Shown here: positions 33,131 through 44,200 of the stretch, in pieces
Numbering within the stretch: the stretch's first letter is position 1
How the letters are laid out: every line of letters begins with the position of its first letter
DNA from: Rhynchosporium graminicola
Lineage: Eukaryota > Ascomycota > Leotiomycetes > Helotiales > Ploettnerulaceae
Assembly: GCA_900074885.1 (NCBI GenBank)
Contig: FJUW01000015.1
Coordinates: 62,001 to 126,000 of the forward strand
DNA: 64,000 bases
Direction of reading: 5' to 3'
Made by a program: the position numbers and the translations under genes
The notes under the pieces: model-generated
The model's database searches: none
What the model saw: the letters and a program-made list of their open reading frames with translations, nothing else
What the model was told of the DNA's origin: nothing

Positions 33131-34531
33131 TCACAGCATCAACAAACTTGCTGCTGTCAGAAAGATCATGGCCAACCACGAGATCCTTTCATACAGAGCC
33201 ATTGCATCACTAGCGACCTTACCACAGCACTCCTTCGTATAAGTAACATTATTATACTTGGCTGCAACCTCGAACACCGAACCATTACCCACATTATAAT
33301 AATCCACATTCAAGAACTTCGGTGGAAATCCCCACCTCGAATTACAAGCCGCGGTACCATTCCCCAAACTCCCGAAACCGGTGACATTGTTCGTGACATT
33401 CAGTAGAGGGATATTAGGGACCAGGATGGAGTTCCCGAGGAGTTTGATATCGTAGTTGAGATTGTGGTTCATGAGATAGAGACGGTTCTTCGCTTGATCT
33501 TCAGGGAGATCAGGTGGTCTTTGAACGATGCAGGGGAAGCTGCGATCGACGGGATCGAATGGCGTCTCCCACATGTGGGAGAATTCGTCGAGGATCCAGG
33601 GGACGGCTGTTTGGTTCGCTTCATAATCCATGAAGAAGACTACCCGCTTGCCTTGTAGAATCATGGTTGCCAGGGTTGGCCAGTCGCCGAGAGCCATTGG
33701 GTTCTTGGGAGGGATGTAAGCGTAATTTTGGAGCCTGGTTTGTTCGAGGAAGGGCTGGTAGGTTGTTACAGAGTTGTATTGCCCATTTCCGAGGAGGATG
33801 GTCACTACATCGAACGGATGACCAGATACCCAATCGTAGACGTCTGATAAGTAGTCTGTGATGGGTCCAGCGTCGAGCACGTCGCAGGAGCCGTGACAGA
33901 AATGAGGTATGTCTCCCACAAAGTGCATTTGTCCCTGTAGCAGACGGACTCCATCATTCAATTGTGTAGTTACGCGCAGCTGCTGATTCGCCCCTGCATT
34001 CCCTGGCCTGACGAAAGGCGAGTTGTGAGCTGCTACCTCTGTGATATTCCCGTATCTTCGCCCGCAGAACTCTACATAGTTGTTGCATGGCGTGGTGTTC
34101 GTCGGTTGGGGAGCTGACGATGTTGTCGAAGTCGCTGTGCCGTTCATAGTGCCGTTCCCGGACATGGTGGTTTGTGGCCGTCCACTGAGAATAAGTTGGG
34201 AATCTTCACTCGGGGATGTCGATTTTGCTGTGTCATTGTTGGCCGTGATTATGCTTGTTCCTATCCCAAATAGTATTGTTGATCCCAGGGTCGTTGTTCG
34301 AGTGGTCGAACCGCTGCTTATCGTCGCCACGAGGGCAGATGTGGTTATGGCTGATGGTGATACTGATGTTGAGGTCGAGGATTGGGTTATGGTGGTGGAG
34401 ATCGATATATAGGATCCTGTTGGAAGGGAAGCTGAGGATGGCCCCTCGGATGCCCCCGTCAATGTAAGGACATCTTGAGATGCTGCGATAGCAATGAGGG
34501 AGCCGTATGGAAGGAGGCGTGAGAAGATCAT
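33131..34531 (-). CDS. Secreted, probably membrane- or GPI-anchored PLC-like protein
   Basis: A single-exon gene of 466 residues from the ATG at 34531. Residues 1-18 are a signal peptide (SRLLPYGSLIAIAAS). Residues 20-145 are Ser/Thr-rich, a likely O-glycosylated stalk. The PLC-like barrel begins with CNNYVEFCGRRYGNITEVAAHNSPF (His169, Asn170) and continues with LNDGVRLLQGQMHF (Asp193, Arg196) and PHFCHGSC (His213), so both catalytic histidines are kept although the Asp after the first is Asn. The C terminus ends in a hydrophobic stretch (ISWLAMIFLTAASLLML) with no charged residues after it, as expected for a GPI-anchor signal. This subfamily is common in filamentous fungi; its substrate is unknown. 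It differs strongly in sequence from the neighbouring PLC-like protein, so the pair is not a recent duplication. Confidence 0.87.
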   Translation of the reverse strand: MIFSRLLPYGSLIAIAASQDVLTLTGASEGPSSASLPTGSYISISTTITQSSTSTSVSPSAITTSALVATISSGSTTRTTTLGSTILFGIGTSIITANNDTAKSTSPSEDSQLILSGRPQTTMSGNGTMNGTATSTTSSAPQPTNTTPCNNYVEFCGRRYGNITEVAAHNSPFVRPGNAGANQQLRVTTQLNDGVRLLQGQMHFVGDIPHFCHGSCDVLDAGPITDYLSDVYDWVSGHPFDVVTILLGNGQYNSVTTYQPFLEQTRLQNYAYIPPKNPMALGDWPTLATMILQGKRVVFFMDYEANQTAVPWILDEFSHMWETPFDPVDRSFPCIVQRPPDLPEDQAKNRLYLMNHNLNYDIKLLGNSILVPNIPLLNVTNNVTGFGSLGNGTAACNSRWGFPPKFLNVDYYNVGNGSVFEVAAKYNNVTYTKECCGKVASDAMALYERISWLAMIFLTAASLLML

Positions 34532-34717
34532 GACTGCTGTGATGCGAGGTCCAGCCAATATCTATCTACTCTACCGGCGGATAGGATATCTCCAAAGAGG
34601 AGGAGAGTATCTGATCCAAAGCAGATATCCTCCAGAAAGGAGCGATTAAAAAGTCGCAACGAATGTAGAATAAAATTGGATGCACCGACAAATGATAAGT
34701 CAAGAGAGACAAAGCCT

Positions 34718-34745
34718 CGTCCACGTCCACGTCCACGTCCACGTC
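34718..34745 (+). repeat. CGTCCA hexamer array
   Basis: About 4.5 perfect copies of CGTCCA upstream of the PLC-like gene. Confidence 0.85.
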
Positions 34746-35078
34746 AAGCTAGCAGAGGATATTTGGCAAGCCTACAGTAGCGTAGCTGATATCTAATCGG
34801 CCCCAAAGAGTCAAAACAGCGGATTGGAAATTCTCGGCTACTGTATGACGTCGTTTAGGACTAGGCTTCGGCTACATAGCGGGAGGGGAGGCGCTGGGCA
34901 TTCGAACTACAAGCTACCTACCTACCTGTAGGTTTAGATTCTAGAACAATGGCCGAGGGAGGAAAACTGCGAGGACAAAGAGCATCGGAGACGGAGAAGG
35001 CGATCCAGACTTTCGTTATGATCAGGAGTAGTTGTGTGCTTTTACCCATTCTCACCTGAGTTATTATTGCTACAGGAA

Positions 35079-35140
35079 AAGCCCAAGCCCAAGCCCAAGA
35101 CCCGAGACCCCTGACCCCTGACCCCTGACCCCTGACCCCT
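35079..35140 (+). repeat. AAGCCC and GACCCCT arrays, G-quadruplex-prone
   Basis: Three copies of AAGCCC lead into five perfect copies of the 7-mer GACCCCT at 35106-35140. The minus strand therefore has six runs of four G separated by three bases (TCA), a textbook G-quadruplex pattern. The unit resembles but differs from the fungal telomere repeat (CCCTAA). Confidence 0.85.
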
Positions 35141-35730
35141 AGATTCTTGACAACCTTCTTTGCATATCCGGGAAGACGAGAGCCTCTCTCTGGGCTGGCT
35201 CCTGGCTCCTGGCCGCGCAGTGAGGGAGGCTGAGTATCGACTCCCAAGCACGTACCAACACTACCATACGAGAACGACTATTTAGCCTTGCTGTGTTTGT
35301 TTTGGATGTCGTTGTCTACTCTGTACGAGTAGTACTTGTCAATAATACTGTCACCTGCATGTAGGTAGTAAAGTTACGGGCTTCCAGATGGACGGACCCT
35401 GGGATCAAACTTTACGGGACCATGTAGGCCCTGCGAGCTGGACCTGGGGGCAAGGCGATTAACGATTAAGCTGCCGGCAAAGTGTGTCCGAGCTCTTGCA
35501 GTGGACACATATTCCGACCTCATACAGTCAGTGGTACAATACTAGTACTGGAGGAATATGGACGGACATAGAGTTCATGTTCATGTTCATGTTCATGCTT
35601 AAATAAGGTTTCAAGTCTAAAACAAATCATTCTCGGAATAATCGAATTCGGGAGTTTCGAACCCGTGGGACTGCTCGCAGCAGCTTGACATGACATTTCT
35701 GACTGTTAGGCCACCATGTATGCCCTGACA

Positions 35731-35766
35731 GTCCAGTCCAGTCCAGTCCAGTCCAGTCCAGTCCAG
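35731..35766 (+). repeat. GTCCA pentamer array
   Basis: Seven perfect tandem copies of GTCCA. With the GTTCAT array at 35573-35597 and the GCCAT array at 35995-36018 it forms a cluster of separate five- and six-base repeats in one intergenic region. Confidence 0.9.
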
Positions 35767-36231
35767 AAAACCCCCCATGTGGCCCGGACCGTGCAGTGAG
35801 GGCAGGGCATTGCAGTGGATCGCAACGCATCAGCGGCTGACAAGACAACCGCTATCAAACACTAACACGAGGTATCTTACTCAGGCTGAGGCTCAGGCTC
35901 AAGCAGCCTCTACCAACAAATCCAATCCAATCCAACCCACCAGTCCACCTTCGAGACGCCCAATGGAATTGGCTGCACCAGATTATCCACACCTGCCATG
36001 CCATGCCATGCCATGCCACTGGGCATATGATGATGTCGCTCTGCATGTTGATTTTCTCACCTAGCTAAATTCCTATGTGTACGTGGTACATGTTGATATA
36101 CACTACTGATATCCCTCCTTTTTCTGCTGTTTGAGGCCGATGTTCGCTGCTATCAGGTTGTGATACTTATTCGTCCTCAACCTCCCATCTTCCCTCTCTC
36201 TACCTGGCTGCTTGACGCCATTTCGTTCAGG

Positions 36232-37309
36232 ATGGCTCTTCCAACCTTCCGCTCTCTCGCTGCTCGAAGGCAGGAGGAGAAGGTGCAGGGCAATGGTGTT
36301 GCGGATGGTCCAGAAGATACCTCAGAGAGAACTCTAACACCCACATATACACCTCGAGTCGATATCAAGAAAGCCACTCTCACGCGGAAGACATGGATCA
36401 TGATATCATGTTTCTGCTTCTTCGTCTCTGTAATTTTCTTGATTCTGGTAAGCTTCGAACTCAGTCCCCACTTCATCATTTCGAACCAGTCCATGCTAAT
36501 CAACTTCACAGACAATCATTGGCAATATTAACGATAAACCCGTCATCCGAAATACCTACTTCTACTCCCTCGATCTTACAAACATCATCCCCTCCTCCGC
36601 CAACGATATCCAGCTCATCAACTCCCTCGCCCGCTCCCTCGGCCTCCACGATTTCTACCAAGTCGGTCTCTGGAACTTCTGCGAAGGATACAAAGATGAA
36701 GGAATAACATACTGCTCGAAACCCAAGCCACGCTTCTGGTTCAACCCCGTCGAAGTTCTGCTCAATGAGCTTCTATCAGGCGCTACCATTGCTCTCCCCG
36801 CCGAAATCAAAGACATCCTAACGCTAGTCCGGATCGCTTCTCGTGTCATGTTCGGCTTTTACATCACTGGTATCTGCATGAACTTCGTCTCGATCTTCAT
36901 CGCTCCCTTAGCGCTTAGGTCAAGATGGTGGTCTTTCCCCCTAACGTTCTGGACGTTCGCAGCTGCTCTCCTCACAACGGCCGCTACAATCATCGCGAGT
37001 GTTATGGCCATTATATTCCGCAATGTGGCAACCTCGCAGCCAGATCTCAATATCAGTGCTGACATTGGCAAGCAAATGTTCGCTTTCATGTGGACAGCGT
37101 CTGCTTTCACAATCTTTGGCTTCGTGATCCATCTTAGTATGAGTTGTTGTTGTGCTTCTAGGAGGGATGTCAGGACTGGCAGGAGGAAGGGGAGGATGAG
37201 TGCTTACGGAGATGTGGTTGGTACTGAGAAGAAGAAACCGCTTAGTGTGCGGCAGTGGAAGAAGATGCCGAAATTTATGAGGAAGAGGACGAGTGGTCAG
37301 GTGGTTTAG
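36232..37309 (+). CDS. SUR7/PalI family four-helix plasma-membrane protein
   Basis: Two exons, 36232-36447 and 36512-37309, with a 64-nt intron (GTAAGC...TTCACAG, branch GCTAATC), give 337 residues. Helix 1 (WIMISCFCFFVSVIFLIL) spans the splice junction; the extracellular loop carries GLWNFCEG and a second Cys in ITYCSKP, the paired-cysteine signature of the SUR7 family; three further helices follow at about residues 180-205, 210-245 and 260-285. The tail is basic and cytosolic. SUR7 proteins mark eisosome/MCC domains in yeasts, while PalI/Rim9 relatives act in ambient-pH signalling; this member cannot be assigned to one branch by eye. Start at the ATG at 36232 leaves a 60-residue polar cytosolic tail before helix 1. 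Confidence 0.88.
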
Positions 37310-38366
37310 ATGAGAAGACCGATAGAGATGAGCTGTATATAGGTGGAGATGGACGGCATAGATGTTGGGGAAAACTTGGATAGAGGCGTTTTGAGCGTGG
37401 CATATTGCATAGCTGTGCATTTTGAGCGTTGGGTATTTTTCTTTTGTTTAGCTTCAAATGGATACCGTGATATTCATAGAAGACATAATGCAGTCATGAG
37501 ATCAAAGCTAAATAGTCCTTTGTTCTGCAACTACGCAAATTTTCTGGCGATACAACATGCTAGGTGATGCTTTTGGGGACGTACGATACTGATCCCGCCG
37601 CCGCAAAGATGCATGGGAACCAGATGACCACAATGAGCTTTCATCTTCGATGTTTGTTTAATACACCATAGTATTACTCTCTCTCATTTCTGCACTACTA
37701 TATATCAATTGCTCGGAGCAATTTCCTCCTGTCTCTTTCACCTCTTTCACTAGTATAGCTCCTAAGCACGTCGCCCTACTATCCGTCCCATCTCATCTTC
37801 CATTCGAAAATCCAACTCCGTGACCTTGAATTCTGAACGAGCACCTTCATTGACAATCAAGACGCTATCATGAGCTCCGTTCAGAACAATTGTGTCTTGA
37901 AAAGAAAATCGTGTCTTTAATCTTTATACAGTAGTGTATCTGACATGATGGGTATTTTTGACTTGTATCAGTGAGCCATCCCACTTACGTAGACTCTTCG
38001 CTATGCATTCCTGTGAATAGAGGACTTACCATCACGAATCTTACATCCAAAGACTGTATTGCGTGTATTCAGTCCCGCAAAGATCTGAAGAGTTAAAGCC
38101 GGAAAACGTTGCTCCTGCGGCTAACCGCAGCAGCACTTGTGAATCAGCTGGTCGAACAATCACAGATGTCGACGGTTATCATGACTCATTGTTTATGGGT
38201 TTGTGATTGGGTTTGGTTCCATTACTTTGTGGTTGGATAGAGCTTATATTATTCATGAAAACAGTTGACGACTTCTGGTATCTGCACACTTTTGAGAAAT
38301 CTATTAGTGTCTCTGACTTACTACCTAGACAAACTTTTTATAGATTCATCAGCTAAGCCACACACT
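37310..38366. other. Intergenic region between SUR7-like and 2EXR genes
   Basis: No gene is supported; contains the 3' untranslated region of the SUR7-like gene and the promoter of the 2EXR gene. Confidence 0.4.
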
Positions 38367-39733
38367 ATGGCTTCCTCGCAAAACCTCATATATCCTTTGT
38401 ATGAAAAGGACGCTTACACAAGAGGCCCACGTGAGGGAGAGGATTTTAGTAACCTGGCTGGTCAAGTGGAAGGGGGAGAGGTATCACCTGATGGAATCGA
38501 TTCCGATGAATGGGATAAAGATTACTGCGATCTTTCGGAGCTGGAATTCGAGGGTTTCTTTGGTCTGAATAGCCCGGTGTCAGCAACTACTCCGACGAGC
38601 GATACATCTTCCACATCTCTATCTGCAACCTCGTCATCATCTCCAACGCCAAACTCGTCATTCTCAACTCCTGAGAACTCATCAGATCACACAAGCCATA
38701 TACCAAAATCAAAAAGCATCTCATTTACACACCGCTACCAGCCACCAGAAAAGCATCCCCATCTACCAAACTCGGACACCACAACATCAGCACCAGCACC
38801 AGCACCAGCACCCACCCCACAAGAAGTCTTCCCCAAACTCAACGTCCGCGACGCTCCGCCAGACCCAGCAACCGGCCACACTCTAGTCGAATTCCAATAT
38901 TTCCCATTCTTACCACCGGATCTCCGAAGTAAAATCCTGAGAGTGGCATGTCCGCCTCCTTCGAATCTGAGAATCCGGTATTCGATCCACGGCTTGCGGA
39001 AAGATCATGATAGAAGCCGAGACGGAGACCGAGAGGAAGATGGAGAGTGGAGATTCGAAGATGGGGATGCTGCGAAGGTGGGTGAGAATCGGATGGTGCG
39101 GTCGCTGGCGCAGGGGTGGAGAGAGGCGAGATTTCTGATGATGAGTGATGGATGGGGAGTTGTGCATTTGAAAGCGCGAGGGGATCGCAGGTGGTTTAAT
39201 TTTAAGGGGGGGATTATGGTGTGGGAAATCGATATGGGAAGTGAAAGAGGGAGGGAGAGAGCGGACATGAGAGTTGCGATCCCGTGCGACATCCCAATCT
39301 CGAAGGATACGACTGCTAGGGTGGAATGTCTGGGTGTTTCGCAAGAATTGTGGTTGGTAAGTCTTTCGCTAACATCACCAACATCATGAGAGGGGAACAA
39401 ATTCTATGCTATAGACAGCGAATCACAGCTAACATACCTACGTTATCGCAGAAATGGCCATTCGCTCCACCGACCTCCGCATCTCAAGATCCGGATTCAT
39501 ATCAACGACACGCCACAGATCCCTGGAAAGCGCAACTCATCACGCTAATGTCGAACTTGCAAATCTTCCAATTACTCATACCCAAGCATGCAAGTATGTA
39601 CAGGCAAAAGCGATTGGTGAAAATCGTGAGTGCCACGTTCAAGGAGGTGCTTGCCGATGCTGATGAAGCTGGTGCTGGTGCTGTTCCGAGGCCGCGGCCT
39701 AGAGTGGAGGTCGTTGGAACAAAAAATGTTTGA
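38367..39733 (+). CDS. 2EXR-domain protein
   Basis: Two exons, 38367-39356 and 39452-39733, with a 95-nt intron (GTAAGT...TTATCGCAG), give 423 residues. Residues 1-170 are disordered, acidic first, then Ser/Thr-rich, with an Ala-Pro repeat (about 160-170). The 2EXR signature FQYFPFLPPDLRSKILRVA begins near residue 177 and is followed by the basic, Arg/Trp-rich part typical of these proteins. The C-terminal block (LMSNLQIFQLLIPKHASMYRQ) is helical. 2EXR proteins form large families in filamentous ascomycetes and their function is unknown; they are often lineage-expanded and poorly conserved. The start at 38367 follows an in-frame stop region; an upstream frame lacks an ATG in phase. Confidence 0.75.
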
Positions 39734-41279
39734 GATACCGCGAGAGTGGTTGGGATGTGATGGAAACCATGTCTGATAGATTTTGAGCCGTTCGTTGTTT
39801 TTTTTTTGGATGCGTTTTCTCATGAGGGGTTTTGTGAGGCGGCGTTGCACAGGTACGTAGATTTGGAACGTCAACGAAGGCGCGCGATAAGCGAGATGGA
39901 AAATCATCTATTGGAAACATGTCGCTTCGCAAGCATCGTGAAATGTCAACGAGAATAGTGAGATTTCTTTATCGCTGTAATATGAGAATGTCAACAAGTG
40001 AAAACTTTCAAGAAGGAAGACTCCGGTGAAGGAAGTACAAAGAAAGTAGTTGAGCTCGCTGCCAGCCGAAGGACAATCAATCTCTTGGAGGCCTTGAATT
40101 TTTTTTTTCCGGTTGATCTCAATCGGGTATTAAAACATAGGAAGCATCAGAGTAACAAGATGAGCATGGTGGCTTACTCGAAGGCTATTACAGCTATGTT
40201 AGATACCATCAAGTCATTAATCTACATGTCCGTCAACACGGCTACACGGAGTAGGACTATGACTGCCTCTACACACGTGTGAGATGATTAGAGATCAAGA
40301 TTGTTAACCAGTAAGCGAGGTAATCACGATACAGCAGTCAGTGCTTGGAAGAGTTGTGAACACCATCTATTAAAGCCTAAGGTATATGTATTTTGCCAAT
40401 CATCGCTCCTTTCTTTCCCATCCTCCCCTCCAACCACAGCATCAAGCACACACCATTCCACTGCAATGCTCTGCGCATTCGCTTCACCATTTTGGTACTT
40501 GGACATGTAAAGAAGGAGAATCGTCATGTGTCGTGGAATCGTCATAAAGGCCAGGCACATCCATGGCTTTCCGCACCATGAATCGAAAAAGACATACAGC
40601 GAACACAAAGAGAAAGGCATGCGGTCATTCTTGCCAGCCACACCTCATCGATCTACCAAGGGAAACAAAGAGCCATCCAGTCCGAGAAGATGGATCAAGC
40701 TGAGTCTTAGTGTTGAGTCGACGAGAAAACCGATGAGGCAGCAATCCAGTCGGTAAGGACGGATCAAACCGATTCCATGGGTTCATTTTGGCGCAACAGC
40801 AGGATAGCGCGTAGCGTTCCAGTCGTGTAGGACGGATCGAGCCATGCCCTATTGCTGACTTGGTGGCTGAGAGAAGAGATAGAAAGGCAGCGTTCCAGTC
40901 ATGTTATGACGGATCAAGCTGTCTATAGGTGGCTGTACCCTCCTTGCTGCGCCCACTCTTACTCCCATCTCCACCCATATACTCCTTCCTCTTTCGATAT
41001 CTTGCTGTTGCTTACTATCATGACATATCCCCAAACGGATCAGCCGTGCAGCTCTATCACCCCATTCATTTCTACATATCCCCCAATAGACATAGTTGCA
41101 AAAAAGGGCAATAGGACACAAAACCCTGTTGCGTGCATATATGCAGATAGATCCACCCGATCCAGAGAAAGTGACAAAATTTTATCCAGTAACATTCATT
41201 CCATAGTAGACCAGGAAAACAAAGGTGAGAGGAAAAATTGTTTGTCATCGTGAGATGTTACACCGGAATTTCTGCTTGC
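39734..41279. other. Intergenic region between convergent genes
   Basis: Contains the 3' untranslated regions of the 2EXR and giant-protein genes. A four-copy motif array at 40672-40920 is described separately. Frames at 40301-40756 and 40852-41253 show no family resemblance. Confidence 0.4.
40672..40920 (+). repeat. Four diverged copies of a TCCAGTC...GGATC motif at about 73-bp spacing
   Basis: The pattern TCCAGTC, about nine bases, then (A/C)GGATC(A/G)A starts at 40676, 40745, 40818 and 40894: spacings 69, 73 and 76 bp. Copies 3 and 4 share GCGTTCCAGTC and all end in GGATC followed by A/G-rich bases. The fourth copy has a perfect inverted core, GTCAT-GTT-ATGAC, so a short hairpin is possible. 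Sequence between copies is unrelated. Confidence 0.6.
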
Positions 41280-44200
41280 TCAGAAGGTTTCGGACTCGCC
41301 GCTTTGATTACTTGCTATTGTGCCAAACGTGTCTGGAAGGGTTGTCAGCTTTTGCAAACGTGAATTGTAGTCTAGGTTAGTATATACCTCTGTTTTGATT
41401 TCTTCGTATGATTGTTTCATCTCGAATCAGGTCACCTCCGCTCTTCGATGCTGAACTCATGCTTCTAGGACCAGTTGGTTTTCTGGCAGGCACGCCGGCA
41501 GGCATTGATCTTGGTGCGGACCTAGGTGAGCTTGATGGGACATAATCCATCGGTAGGTGCTCTGTGCTGAGTGGGCTTGGCTTTTGAAGCTTACCCGTAC
41601 GGATCTTTGGAGGTCGCTCGGGGTCAAGCGGCTCCTTCGGAGGGCGCTGCGGAGCTTGATTGGAAGCTGATCCATTGGAGTACCCGCCGTCAGAAACGGG
41701 AGATAGGTGGCCGTTGTTGTTTGTACTGTTGCTGTACCTGTTTGTTTGTTGAGGTGGTAAGCGGTTGAGACTTGTTTGAGAGCCCCAATCGAGAGATCTG
41801 GGAGACATGGGCGAGTCAAAATTATGGGCTTGCGACTCGAGAGCTGTTTGATAACGATGAGTTGGCCCGACGCGTGGTTGAGGGTGTTGTAGGTTAAGCG
41901 AATTACGATGAGCCTTGTATTTGGGATCCTCGGGCGGTAACAGAGATCTGGGTGCCTCGGTCTCGTTGTAATCAACTTGGTCTTGCGACAACCTGGAATG
42001 TAGATTGTCTTCGCCGTAAGAGTCATTCTCTGCATAATTGTCCAGTGCAGATCCGGATCTTGAAGGCGGCGATTGCTCATGATATTGCTCTTCTCCCTTG
42101 CGTCCACCACCTTGTTTGCTATTTCTGAATCCACGGAGAACGGTCGAAGCAGTTGTCTCTGACCAACGCGATACCTTCGGAATCCATCCGGACGAGCTAC
42201 TCGATTTGTGCTTCTTGCTCTTGTCAATTCGGGGAGTATTCTCATTGCTAAGGGAAGCTGGTGCGACATATTGCTGAGGAGGTGTGCCTAGAGGCGCCGA
42301 ACCACCGCGCGCGACTTCTTGAGTTGGTGTCAGAAGCCGTTCATTGTTCTCGAATTGGTTGTCCAGAATCACTTGTTCGTGATGATCGAGCTCTTCCTCA
42401 TCACCCTCGTGTACAGTGCTGATGCGGTGATCGGAGAATTTTCGGTTGTCAAATCCTCTTGCAGCACTTGTGCCACGCGAGTGGGGAATTGAAAGATGGC
42501 CAGATTGGCTGGCATGGCTAGCAGTTGATGTACCTGCATTTCCTTCAGGCTCATATCCACGCTCGTCGTAATTACCCTCTTGCCCAAGATCATCAAAGGA
42601 TTCTCCAGGATGGCTGTCAATTTTCAGACCTTGAGCAACCTTCAGTCCTTCAACCTCACCCAACAACTGCACCAACATCTCCTCGATCTTTCCGAGGTCA
42701 TTGGAGCTCTTCATGCTCAAGCCCTTGAGTGCTCTTCTGAACACGTTTCTCTTCTTGTTGGGAATATCGTCGAACATCTCATCTTGTGAGCCCTGTCGAA
42801 TCGAACGTGGACCGCTTTGTGGCTGAGGTCTCGGGCCATTGATAGCCTTCTGAATGGACTTGTCGGTATTGCTCTGAACCTCTGTAATAATGACATCTTC
42901 TGTATCAGCAAGCAAACGCTTCATGTCTTCGAAGGAGTTCCGCATTTCGGCTGCAGCACGAACAAGAGTGACCAGAATCTCAGTATCTCGAGCGCTTCTT
43001 TGGGCATCCCGAACAGTAAGATGATCCATCAGCGCAACAATGTCCCTGGACTGGATTCGGTCGATTCCATTTCCAGTGGCACTGTCGTAAATTGGCGATT
43101 CCATCCCATGAGACATGCCACTAAGGTGACGAGCATGCTTTGGAGTGTAGAAAGGATCTTCGCCCGCCATAGCACCAGCCCCACCCTCAATATCTTGGTC
43201 GAGAAAGCCAACTCCTTTGACTCTCTGCTCTGGTGTAGCTGCACCAGGAGACCGTGCATTGGGAGCGGATGAGATGTATCCCTCGTCCTTTGGAGAAGTG
43301 ACCCTGGCAGATTGGTAGTCCAACTCGGTTGGTGCAAAATTGGTGCTGAGGCCTTGGAATCCTGCTTCGCCCAAGAGATCCCGATCGAGGTCGCCTCCGA
43401 TAGCAGCGATAGGACTCGTTCCCTCATATGGATTAGTGACGAGGGTATCGCGTTTCCTGTCTGTTGATGTCCGTTGCCAATCCTCATCATGATCTCCACT
43501 CAGATCTCGATTGTGGTGTGCAATAGCAGCTGCGCCTCCAGCACCTACAGCAGCGCCAATGAAAGCTGCTTCAGCAGCCTTCAGGTTTGAATCCGATCTA
43601 CGGCTGTGACTGGAAACGGAACCCAAGAGAGGTCGAGGTATTGTTTGTTTTCCAGGCCAGTGATCTCTATTCGTCTGCTGAGCTCCGCCGATAGGTCCCT
43701 GAATGATAGAAGGATTGGTGTCCACCTCTGAATCTCCATCGCCGTAGCCAATTTCGGGCATTGGATCATGCCTGTCGGGGAGACCGCTAGCGCCCATTTT
43801 GAGTTGCTCATGGCTTGCAACCTCACTCAGCGGTGCGTCGATGCTGTGTCGAGGAGATGGAATCTGTCCCTGGCCCTCCATTGCTCGATCTTTAAACGAC
43901 ATGTGCAAAGGTGCCCCGGTATGCTCTAATCTATCTTCATATTTGATCTGATCCGTATCGTTCTTCTTGCTACGGCTGGCCAAGACAGCAGCTGCAACGC
44001 CAGCAGCTATAATTTGGTCTGCTTTCTGACTTTTGTACTTTGGCATTGCAATCTTTCGACCTTGTTCGTCAACATCATACTCTTCAGCATATCCTGATGG
44101 GCTATTTCGCTGACTCGATGTCCCACGGTCCGACTCGTCGTACTCGAGATCTCTTGAAACAGAGTGTTTGGTCGGGCTGTTCCCACGGCTTGTGAAATGA

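Larger units (their letters stand above)
34532..36231. other. Divergent intergenic region packed with short tandem repeats
   Basis: Between the starts of the PLC-like gene (-) and the SUR7-like gene (+). It holds arrays of CGTCCA (34718-34745), AAGCCC then GACCCCT (35079-35140), GTTCAT (35573-35597), GTCCA (35731-35766) and GCCAT (35995-36018), plus GGCTCA/GGCTGA near 35883-35903 and CAATC/AATCC near 35925-35940. Short frames that overlap these arrays are by-products. A tRNA-like stretch near 35640-35715 was examined and rejected. Confidence 0.6.

Noticed and set aside
35106..35140. Interstitial telomere
   Set aside because: The unit is GACCCCT, seven bases, not CCCTAA; slippage expansion is enough to explain it.
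35640..35720. tRNA-like stretch on the minus strand with a GGTTCGAAACT B-box-like core
   Set aside because: The T-arm stem pairs only partly and no matching acceptor stem or anticodon arm could be drawn.
38265..38366. Upstream extension of the 2EXR gene
   Set aside because: The frame is open but has no ATG in phase before 38367.
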